In this document: positions 37,858 through 45,221 of the stretch, piece by piece
Position numbering within the stretch: the first letter of the stretch is position 1
Layout of the letters: each line of letters begins with the position of its first letter
Source of the DNA: Acidimicrobiales bacterium
Lineage (GTDB): Bacteria; Actinomycetota; Acidimicrobiia; Acidimicrobiales; Poriferisodalaceae
DNA: 64,000 nt
Direction: 5' to 3'
NCBI GenBank assembly: GCA_041394185.1
Contig: JAWKIQ010000001.1
Coordinates: 62,001 to 126,000 of the forward strand
The notes under the pieces: generated by a model
The model's database searches: none
Seen by the model: only the letters and a program-made list of their open reading frames with translations
What the model was told of the DNA's origin: nothing
Program-made: the position numbers and the translations under genes

Positions 37858-39696
37858 ATGAGCAAAGGGCTCTTGAAGCTCCTTGCGCTGCTATTTGCCT
37901 TCTCGATGATCGCCGCGGCTTGCGGCGACAGCGACGAAGACAGTGGTGACGACGAGGGCGCAACAACCACTACCGAGGCCACCGATGATGGTGGCGACGA
38001 GACCACCGACACGACGGCGGCTCCTGACGACACCACCGACACCACCGAAGACGGTGGTGAGCCGATGGCCGAGACCGTCGCCTACGGCAACGCCCAGGAG
38101 TTCTCCAACTACAACAACGGCCTTGCGTCGTCGAACTCTGTCAAGAACGGCATCGTGCTCAACGAGATCCTTCCCGATCCGTTCTACTTCGCCGGTCCCG
38201 GTGGCGGCCTCGTCATGGACGAGGAGCTGATGGACGCCGTCAACGTCCTCAGCACCGACCCGCAGGTGATCGAGTACGTCGTCAACGCCGACGCTGCTTG
38301 GTCCGATGGCAACCCCATCGACTGTGACGACTTCTACTTCGCGTGGAAGGCCTACGACGGCACCCAGCTCGAGCTCGACGAAAATGGCGAACCCGCCGTC
38401 GACGAAGAGTCCGGCGCAGAGATCCAGCTGTTCCAGGTCACCGGCAACACCGGCTTCGACGTCATCGAGTCGGTCGATTGCTCCGACGATGGCAAGACCA
38501 TCACCATGACCTACAGCGACGTCTTCGCCGACTGGCGTGCGACCTTCACCGGTCTGATGCCCGCTCACGTCATCGCTGCCCAGGCTGGTGTCGACGACGT
38601 TGTTGCCGCCTTCGACAACAACGACCGCGCTGGCATCGAGGCCATGGCCGAGTTCTTCAACAACGGCTGGTCGATGAACCCGGGCGAGCTGCTCCCCGCC
38701 GAGCTGATCCCGTCTGGTGACAAGCTCATGCTCGACAGCTGGGAAGCCGGCTCGAGCATCACGCTCGTCCCGAACCCCAACTACTGGGGCACCCCGGCCA
38801 ACGGCCCGGTCGTGATCCGCTACATCGCTGAAGAGGCTCAGGCCCAGGCTCTCGCCAACGGCGAGATCCACGCCATGGATCCCCAGCCCACGCCTGACCT
38901 TCTGGCTCAGCTCCAGGGCATCGACAACGCGGTTGTCGAGTCGGGCTCGCAGTTCGTCTGGGAGCACTTCGACTTCAACTTCAACAACCCGAACCTGGCC
39001 ATCCGTGAGGTCCGCGAGGCCTTCGCTCTGTGCCTGCCCCGTCAGCAGATGGTGTCGAACCTGATCGTTCCGCTCGATCCCGGCGCAACCATCCTCAACA
39101 ACCGCTTCAACCAGCAGTTCGAGGATGCCTACGTCGATGCTTCGGGTGGCGCCTTCGACAACGTCGACCTCGAAGCTGCTCAGGCCCTGCTTGACGCTTC
39201 GGGCGTGGCTCAGCCCGTCGACATCCGTCTCGGCTGGTTCGACAACGGCGGCAACGCCCGTCGTACCGACCAGGTTGCTCTAACCATCCAGAGCTGCAAC
39301 CAGATCGGCTTCAACGTCATCGACTCCGGCTCGGAGACCTTCTTCGATGTCGAGCTCGCTGCCAGCGACTGGGATGTCGCCATGTTCGCATGGGCCGGCA
39401 GCCCGCTGAAGACCGGCTCGTCCGAGACCTACCGCACCAACGGTGGCCTCAACTTCACCGGCTACGGCAACCCTGACGTCGACGCACTGCTCGACGCCAT
39501 CAACACCGAACTCGACGCCGCCACTCAGGCCGACCTGGCCAACCAGGTCGACGCCATCCTCTGGGAAGACCTGGTCACCATCCCGGTGTTCAGCTTCCCG
39601 GGCGTCGTCGCCTACGTCGACAACATCTCGGGTGTTGTCTTCAACCCGTCGCAGAACGGTCTGACCTGGAACGCCAGCTCCTGGTCAGTGATGTAG
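37858..39696 (+). CDS. Oligopeptide-binding lipoprotein, SBP family 5 (system 2)
   Basis: A 612-residue lipoprotein with lipobox IAAAC (Cys 22) and an acidic Thr/Asp-rich linker to about residue 75. Family 5 features are IEYVVNADAAWSDGNPIDCD, SITLVPNPNYWGTPANGPVV, REVREAFALCLPRQQMVSNL and the late TIPVFSFPGVVAYVDNISGV. The domain differs clearly from the system 1 protein, so the two systems probably take different peptides, although the signal peptides are nearly the same. GGAGGG lies eight bases before ATG 37858. A perfect 14-bp hairpin follows the gene. Confidence 0.92.
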   Translation: MSKGLLKLLALLFAFSMIAAACGDSDEDSGDDEGATTTTEATDDGGDETTDTTAAPDDTTDTTEDGGEPMAETVAYGNAQEFSNYNNGLASSNSVKNGIVLNEILPDPFYFAGPGGGLVMDEELMDAVNVLSTDPQVIEYVVNADAAWSDGNPIDCDDFYFAWKAYDGTQLELDENGEPAVDEESGAEIQLFQVTGNTGFDVIESVDCSDDGKTITMTYSDVFADWRATFTGLMPAHVIAAQAGVDDVVAAFDNNDRAGIEAMAEFFNNGWSMNPGELLPAELIPSGDKLMLDSWEAGSSITLVPNPNYWGTPANGPVVIRYIAEEAQAQALANGEIHAMDPQPTPDLLAQLQGIDNAVVESGSQFVWEHFDFNFNNPNLAIREVREAFALCLPRQQMVSNLIVPLDPGATILNNRFNQQFEDAYVDASGGAFDNVDLEAAQALLDASGVAQPVDIRLGWFDNGGNARRTDQVALTIQSCNQIGFNVIDSGSETFFDVELAASDWDVAMFAWAGSPLKTGSSETYRTNGGLNFTGYGNPDVDALLDAINTELDAATQADLANQVDAILWEDLVTIPVFSFPGVVAYVDNISGVVFNPSQNGLTWNASSWSVM

Positions 39697-39720
39697 CCAT
39701 AGTGCTAGACACTTGACGTC

Positions 39721-39753
39721 GTGCGCCGGGCCGCACTCCGCGGCCCGGCGCAC
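39721..39753 (+). terminator. 14-bp perfect hairpin after binding-protein gene 2
   Basis: GTGCGCCGGGCCGC and GCGGCCCGGCGCAC pair perfectly around the loop ACTCC, 24 bases after the stop and 14 before the next permease start. The position matches the hairpin after binding-protein gene 1 although the sequences are unrelated. There is no U tract. Confidence 0.78.
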
Positions 39754-39767
39754 CTCGTCTGATCCCA

Positions 39768-41258
39768 ATGTTCTTCTTCATCATTCGCCGCCTTCTCGTA
39801 TCAATTCCCATCCTGCTCGCTTCGTCATTGCTGACCTTCTGGCTGGTGACGATCTCGGGCGACCCGTTGGCGCAATACCGCCAGTCGACCGACCCCAACC
39901 GCGAGCAGACGATGGCCACGGTTCGCCGTCTCCTCGAGCTCGACAGGCCGTTCTTCGAGCGGTACGTCGACTGGCTCGGAGGCCTCTTCCGTGGCGATTT
40001 CGGACTCAACCGTGACGGTCAGGATGTCTCGGTGCTGCTCAAACAGGCAGCCGGTACGACCTTCCGCCTGATCATCATCGCCACCATCTTGTCGATCGTC
40101 ATCGGGCTGCTGGTCGGCATCATCACCGCGGTGCGCCAGTACAGCCTCCTCGACTACACGTCGACGTTCGCCGCCTTCTTGTTCTTCTCACTCCCCGTGT
40201 TCTGGCTGGCCGTTCTGCTGAAAGAGTTCGGCGCCATCAAGTTCAACGACTACCTCGAACAGCCCGGCCTATCGGCTACCGGTATCGCCATCTTGTGTCT
40301 CCTGAGTGCGTTGATGGCCGCCGGCCTGGTCGGCGGTTCGCTCGCCCGAAGAGCCGCGGGTGGTGCCATCACCGCAGCCGTTGTGGGTGCGATCCTGGTC
40401 GTCATCGACGCCACCGACTGGCTCACCAACCCGGGCCTGTCGCCGCTGCTAATCGCCGTGCTCGCGCTGGCATGCGGCGTCCTTGCGGCCATGAGCGTCG
40501 CCCCATTGAGCAATCGCCGTGTGGCAGTGGCCGGCGTCGCTGCGGCTCTGGTTGGATTCCTCGGCTCGCTGGTCCTCGACTCGTGGATCGAAGATGCCAG
40601 CTGGACCCGGTTGTTCCTTCTATTCGTGTTCTCGTTGACCTCGGGTGCTGCGGTGGGTGTTGCAATAGGCGGCGAGATCGACCGTCGCCCCGCTGCTCAG
40701 GCTGGCATGATCGCCACCTTCCTGCTCGGAAGTGTGGTCGTGGTCGACAGGTTCATCTCGGCCTGGAGCCCTGGGCGAACCATCGCCACTATCGATCCCA
40801 AGACGCCCAACTTCAGCGGCACCTTCTGGGAGACGATGGTCGACTACGCGGGGCACCAGATCCTGCCCTCGCTCGCACTGGCCCTGATCGGGTTCGCGTC
40901 CTACATGCGCTTCACCCGGGCCTCCATGCTCGAGACGCTCAACTCCGACTATGTGCGCACGGCCAAGGCCAAGGGCCTGCCGGCCACCCAGGTGGTGATG
41001 CGGCACGCGTTCCGCACCGCCTTGATCCCTGTGATGACGGTCATCACCATCAGCTTCGCCACCGCCATCGAGGGTGCCGTCATCACCGAGCGGGTGTTCA
41101 ACTGGCGGGGGATGGGCTCGTTGTTCATCACCGGGCTCAACAACATCGACCCATATCCCATCATGGCCTTCCTGGTCGTGGTGTCTCTTTCGATCGTGCT
41201 GCTGAACGCCGTGGCCGACATCATGTACGCCTACCTAGACCCGAGGATCCGTCGATGA
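39768..41258 (+). CDS. OppB-type permease with an extra membrane domain (system 2)
   Basis: A 496-residue permease, about 160 residues longer than the family norm. Residues 1-165 (FFIIRRLLVSIPILLASSLL, then FRLIIIATILSIVIGLLVGI) and 350-496 (HQILPSLALALIGFASYMRF, EAA motif SDYVRTAKAKGLPATQVVMR, MYAYLDPRIRR) are ordinary OppB. Between them, residues about 168-335 hold five to seven further hydrophobic segments (ILCLLSALMAAGLVGGSLAR, ITAAVVGAILVVIDATDWLT, LFLLFVFSLTSGAAVGVAIG). The insert falls where OppB has a short loop before the EAA half. The frame is open throughout, so this is not a frameshift artefact. Confidence 0.9.
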   Translation: MFFFIIRRLLVSIPILLASSLLTFWLVTISGDPLAQYRQSTDPNREQTMATVRRLLELDRPFFERYVDWLGGLFRGDFGLNRDGQDVSVLLKQAAGTTFRLIIIATILSIVIGLLVGIITAVRQYSLLDYTSTFAAFLFFSLPVFWLAVLLKEFGAIKFNDYLEQPGLSATGIAILCLLSALMAAGLVGGSLARRAAGGAITAAVVGAILVVIDATDWLTNPGLSPLLIAVLALACGVLAAMSVAPLSNRRVAVAGVAAALVGFLGSLVLDSWIEDASWTRLFLLFVFSLTSGAAVGVAIGGEIDRRPAAQAGMIATFLLGSVVVVDRFISAWSPGRTIATIDPKTPNFSGTFWETMVDYAGHQILPSLALALIGFASYMRFTRASMLETLNSDYVRTAKAKGLPATQVVMRHAFRTALIPVMTVITISFATAIEGAVITERVFNWRGMGSLFITGLNNIDPYPIMAFLVVVSLSIVLLNAVADIMYAYLDPRIRR

Positions 41259-42259
41259 CAGGCGATATGGGTGCCTACAGGGTCAACAATCGAGTTGCCT
41301 CCGAGGGGCCGGCCGGTGGCTCCGAGTCGTCGGGCCCAGTCGATCGTGAGTTCACGGTCGAGGCGCGCACCCAGCGCCAGATGGTCATCTCGCGGTTCTT
41401 CCATCACCGCCTGGCCATGATCAGTCTGGCGGTGCTGATCTTCATCGTGATGTTGGCGTTCGTGGGCCTGCGACTGTGGAAGCACGACTACAACTTTGCA
41501 GGCATCGTCGAGAACGGCGGCCGTCCCACGCTCGATGCCATCCCCTGGCTCGATGGTGATGGGGTGATGCTCGGCGAGCATCCCTTCGGCCAGGACAACA
41601 TCGGCCGCGACTACTTTGCCGTCACCCTCCGCGGCGCCCAGCAGAGCATCATCATCGCCACGGTGGCCGGTGTCATCGCAACCGTCATCGGTACCGTCGT
41701 CGGTGGCTTGGCCGGCTTCTATCGCGGTTGGGTCGACAACGTGCTGATGCGCTTCGTCGACGTGTTGTTCACCATCCCGCTGCTGCTGGTGGCTGCTGTG
41801 CTCGGCCGCACCTTCGACAGCAAGAGCATCTTCGTGTTGGCGCTCATCATCGCGTTGGCGTCCTGGCTATCTACGTCGCGCGTCATACGTGCCGAGTTCA
41901 TGTCGCTGCGCGAGAAAGAGTTCGTCGAGGCTGCCCGGGCCCTGGGCGCCACCAACTCGCGCATCATGTGGAAACACATCCTGCCCAACGTCATCGGTTC
42001 GGTGATCGTGTTCGCCACCCTGCTGATCTCGGCAGCCATCCTGGTCGAGACGGCGCTTTCGTACCTGGGCTTGGGCGTCAGCGGTTCGGACTGGTCGCTA
42101 GGAAAGCAGGTGTCTCAGTACCAATCGGCTTTCAACACCAGGCCCTGGCTCTTCTGGTGGCCCGGCATGTTCATCGTGACCATCGCCTTGTGCATCAACT
42201 TCATCGGTGACGGCCTGCGCGATGCCTTCGACGCCCGCCAGAATCGGGTTCGCCAGTGA
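41255..42259 (+). CDS. Oligopeptide ABC transporter permease, OppC/DppC type (system 2)
   Basis: A 334-residue permease. After a 45-residue N-terminal tail come FFHHRLAMISLAVLIFIVML, GEHPFGQDNIGRDYFAVTLR (OppC signature), several membrane segments, the EAA motif EFVEAARALGATNSRIMWKH and the end INFIGDGLRDAFDARQNRVR. The ATG overlaps the previous stop as ATGA, and its own stop overlaps the next GTG. Confidence 0.94.
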   Translation: MTGDMGAYRVNNRVASEGPAGGSESSGPVDREFTVEARTQRQMVISRFFHHRLAMISLAVLIFIVMLAFVGLRLWKHDYNFAGIVENGGRPTLDAIPWLDGDGVMLGEHPFGQDNIGRDYFAVTLRGAQQSIIIATVAGVIATVIGTVVGGLAGFYRGWVDNVLMRFVDVLFTIPLLLVAAVLGRTFDSKSIFVLALIIALASWLSTSRVIRAEFMSLREKEFVEAARALGATNSRIMWKHILPNVIGSVIVFATLLISAAILVETALSYLGLGVSGSDWSLGKQVSQYQSAFNTRPWLFWWPGMFIVTIALCINFIGDGLRDAFDARQNRVRQ

Positions 42260-43323
42260 CCACAACTCAAGGCGCTTCCTCGGCCGACAACGGGCGGGCC
42301 GACGAGCTGTTGCTGTCGGTCGAGAACCTTCACGTTTCGTTCCCTTCCGAAGATGGCCTCGTGCTCGCCGTTCGCGGCGTTTCCTACGAGCTGCGCCGCA
42401 ACGAGGTCTTCGGCATCGTCGGCGAATCGGGCTCTGGTAAGTCGGTCTCGCAGATGGCCCTCATGGGACTGTTGCCTCGCACCGCTCGTATCAGCGGCAG
42501 CGCCGTGTTCCGCGGCAATCAGCTCCTGGGCCGCCCCGACCGTGAGGTGCGCAAGTTTCGCGGCAACGACATTTCGATGATCTTCCAAGATCCGATGACG
42601 TCGCTGAACCCGGTGTACACGATCGGCTACCAGCTCGCCGAGATCGTGAGGGCCCACAACCACATCTCTCCCAAGGCAGCCAAGGCCCTTGCGATCGAGG
42701 CCTTGGCGACGGTTGGTATTCCCCAGCCGAGACAGCGCGCCGACGCCTATCCACACGAGTTCTCCGGCGGTATGCGCCAGCGGGTCATGATCGCGATGGC
42801 GATGATGAACAACCCCGACATCATCATCGCCGACGAGCCCACCACAGCCCTCGACGTGACGGTGCAAGCCCAGGTTCTCGAGACTCTCATGTCGGTCAAA
42901 GAGGAGCTGGGCGCAGCCATCATCTTGATCACCCACGACCTGGGGGTCGTCGCCGGAATGGCCGACCGGGTCGCAGTCATGTACGGCGGCCGTTTCGTCG
43001 AACGCGGTGACGTCGAGCAGATCTACGAAGCCCCTCGTATGCCCTATACCAAGGGCCTTCTGGGTGCGATCCCGACCCTTCAGGGCGGCCAAGAGGTGCT
43101 CACACCCATCCCGGGAACCCCGCCCAGCTTGGTCAACCCACCAGACGGTTGCCCGTTCACGCCTCGGTGCAGCTTTGCCATCGATCGCTGCAGCGTCACC
43201 GAACCCGAACTCGAAGAGACCGATCAGCCCGGCCATCTGTCTGCGTGCCACCGCTGGACCGACCTGGCCCAGATGCAGGCCGCCGAGACCGCCCAGGCCG
43301 CGCAGGGTGGTGACGACCGATGA
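42256..43323 (+). CDS. Oligopeptide ABC transporter ATPase, OppD/DppD type (system 2)
   Basis: A 355-residue ATPase. Walker A GESGSGKSV, Q-loop IFQDPMTSLNPVY, signature EFSGGMRQRVMIA, Walker B IIIADEPTTALD and H-loop ITHDLGVVAGM are all intact. The C-terminal Cys set (DGCPFTPRCSFAIDRC, then SACH) could hold an iron-sulfur cluster as in mycobacterial OppD. The GTG start overlaps the OppC-type stop and the stop overlaps the next ATG, so system 2 is tightly coupled. Confidence 0.93.
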   Translation: MTTTQGASSADNGRADELLLSVENLHVSFPSEDGLVLAVRGVSYELRRNEVFGIVGESGSGKSVSQMALMGLLPRTARISGSAVFRGNQLLGRPDREVRKFRGNDISMIFQDPMTSLNPVYTIGYQLAEIVRAHNHISPKAAKALAIEALATVGIPQPRQRADAYPHEFSGGMRQRVMIAMAMMNNPDIIIADEPTTALDVTVQAQVLETLMSVKEELGAAIILITHDLGVVAGMADRVAVMYGGRFVERGDVEQIYEAPRMPYTKGLLGAIPTLQGGQEVLTPIPGTPPSLVNPPDGCPFTPRCSFAIDRCSVTEPELEETDQPGHLSACHRWTDLAQMQAAETAQAAQGGDDR

Positions 43324-44360
43324 ATGCCGACGTGCCGCCAATCGTCGAGGTCACCGATCTCGTCAAAGAGTTCCCGGTGATGTCGGGTGGCCTGGTCCGC
43401 CGGCAGGTCGGCAAGGTGCATGCGGTGTCCGGCATCACCTTCGACGTACACCCCGGCGAGACGCTGGGGCTCGTCGGTGAATCGGGTTCGGGGAAGAGCA
43501 CCGCGGGCCGTGCGATCTTGCAACTCCACGAGCCGACGTCGGGCTCGGTCAAGTACAAGGGCCGCGAGCTTGTGGGTCTGGGCAAGCGCGAGCTTCGCGA
43601 GATCCGCCGCGAAGTCCAGATGGTGTTCCAGGACCCATACGCCTCGCTCAACCCGAAGATGCCGGTCAACGACATCGTCGCCGAACCGCTGGTGATCCAC
43701 GAGAAGGTCTCCACCAAGGAGCGCCTCGACAGGGTCGCCACACTGCTCGAGGATGTCGGCCTGCGGCCCGAGCACGGCAACCGTTACCCTCACGAGTTCT
43801 CAGGCGGCCAGCGACAGCGCATCGGCATCGCACGAGCGTTGGCCCTCGACCCCGGTTTCATAGTCCTGGACGAGCCGGTGTCTGCCCTCGACGTCAGCGT
43901 CCAGGCCGGGGTCATCAACCTGCTCGAGCGTCTTCAGGACGAGCGCAACATCGCCTTCTTGTTCATCGCCCACGATCTGTCGGTGGTGCGTCACGTCTCC
44001 GACCGGGTCGCAGTGATGTACCTGGGCAAGATCGTCGAGCTGGCCTCCAAACAGACGCTCTACGACGCCCCGTCTCACCCCTACACCAAGGCGCTGATGT
44101 CTGCGGTGCCGATCCCGTCGCCCGCCCTCGAGCGCCAGCGCAACCGCATTGTTCTCGAGGGCGACATTCCCTCGCCCGTCGATCCTCCCAGCGGTTGTCG
44201 TTTCCGCACTCGCTGTTATCGCGCCTCCGACATATGCGCCGTCGAGGAGCCTCCTCTGCTGGAACGTCAGCCCGGCCAGTTCTCGGCGTGTCACCATCCC
44301 TTGGCACCCGGCGAGGAAGTCTCCGTCTCGATCGGATCGTTCGCCCGCGACGGGCTCTGA
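43320..44360 (+). CDS. Oligopeptide ABC transporter ATPase, OppF/DppF type (system 2)
   Basis: A 346-residue ATPase. The OppF-type start LVKEFPVMSGGLVRRQVGKV, Walker A GESGSGKST, FQDPYASLNPKMP, signature EFSGGQRQRIGIA, Walker B FIVLDEPVSALD and IAHDLSVVRHV are present, with the Cys-rich tail SGCRFRTRCYRASDIC. Similarity to the system 1 partner is strong along the whole length. Its stop overlaps the ATG of the small membrane protein gene that follows. Confidence 0.94.
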   Translation: MNADVPPIVEVTDLVKEFPVMSGGLVRRQVGKVHAVSGITFDVHPGETLGLVGESGSGKSTAGRAILQLHEPTSGSVKYKGRELVGLGKRELREIRREVQMVFQDPYASLNPKMPVNDIVAEPLVIHEKVSTKERLDRVATLLEDVGLRPEHGNRYPHEFSGGQRQRIGIARALALDPGFIVLDEPVSALDVSVQAGVINLLERLQDERNIAFLFIAHDLSVVRHVSDRVAVMYLGKIVELASKQTLYDAPSHPYTKALMSAVPIPSPALERQRNRIVLEGDIPSPVDPPSGCRFRTRCYRASDICAVEEPPLLERQPGQFSACHHPLAPGEEVSVSIGSFARDGL

Positions 44361-44908
44361 TGCCCGGCCTGGCCGAGCCCGGGTCTGGTCGAAGCCGCAC
44401 TGTGGTCCTTCACTCATCCTGGACGGGCATCGTCTTGTCGTCGATCGGAGCTGTCGCCGCGCTCACTGCTGCCGTGCTGCTGACAGTTGCGCACGGCCTC
44501 GATTTGTGGACTCTGGGCGGGCTGGTGGTCGCGATCGGCTTCGGGGCCATCGTGTTGCTCGACATGCCCATCGCCTGTCACTTCGGCCACGACGGCGTTT
44601 ATCGGCGAGCCGTTCTGCGCACGCACCACCTGCCGTATGCCTCGATCGATCGGTTGTCGAGGGTCAGGGCCGGCGTGCTGCGGACCCGACGCGATGTCAC
44701 GGGCGGAGGGCTCGTGGCCAAGTCGGGCTGGCGCAGCTACACGCTGGTCGATCGCATGGAAAGCGCGCTCGAGTTCGACGTCGTGGTGTCGGTGATGGGC
44801 GAGTGGGCCGAGGTGCTCGGCCTGGGAGAACACCAGAGGCCGCCCCAGGGGCGGACACCTACTTGGATGTATCGCCGACGTCTATGGCGGCCCGATTCGG
44901 CTTCGTGA
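44360..44908 (+). CDS. Small membrane protein with a PH-like domain
   Basis: A 182-residue protein. Two adjacent hydrophobic helices (VLSSIGAVAALTAAVLLTVA and LGGLVVAIGFGAIVLLDMPI) are followed by a domain resembling the bacterial PH (bPH_2) fold: GVYRRAVLRTHHLPYASIDR, VAKSGWRSYTLVDRMESA. The ATG overlaps the end of the system 2 ATPase gene as TGATG, so it may belong to that transcript, though such proteins are not usual transporter parts. Function unknown. Confidence 0.68.
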   Translation: MPGLAEPGSGRSRTVVLHSSWTGIVLSSIGAVAALTAAVLLTVAHGLDLWTLGGLVVAIGFGAIVLLDMPIACHFGHDGVYRRAVLRTHHLPYASIDRLSRVRAGVLRTRRDVTGGGLVAKSGWRSYTLVDRMESALEFDVVVSVMGEWAEVLGLGEHQRPPQGRTPTWMYRRRLWRPDSAS

Positions 44909-44974
44909 CACAGTCGAAGCGAGATTGTGCCGATCGCGCCCGAAACGGTCGCCGGGCTGTTACGGTTTCACCCC

Positions 44975-45205
44975 ATGCTCACGTGGATCATCGGGATTCT
45001 GCACTTCTTGTCGGCCATCACCATGGTCGGTCTCGTGCTGCTGCATTCTGGCAAGGGCGGTGGCGTGTCCGACATGTTCGGTGGTTCGGTTGGCTCCACT
45101 GCGGCCGGCTCTACCGTGGCCGAGAAGAACCTCGACCGCATCACCATCCTCGCCGCCACCACCTTCGCGTTCACCACCGTCAGCCTCGGCCTCCTGCTCG
45201 CCTGA
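44975..45205 (+). CDS. secG: Preprotein translocase subunit SecG
   Basis: A 76-residue SecYEG accessory subunit. It has the classic two-helix layout: helix 1 LTWIIGILHFLSAITMVGLV, the loop LLHSGKGGGVSDMFGGS, and helix 2 ITILAATTFAFTTVSLGLLL. ATG 44975 gives the length usual in actinobacteria; a GTG at 44927 would add 16 residues. It keeps its place before ppc but is cut off from tpiA by the transporter block. Confidence 0.93.
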   Translation: MLTWIIGILHFLSAITMVGLVLLHSGKGGGVSDMFGGSVGSTAAGSTVAEKNLDRITILAATTFAFTTVSLGLLLA

Positions 45206-45221
45206 TGCTGCCGGCATCGCC

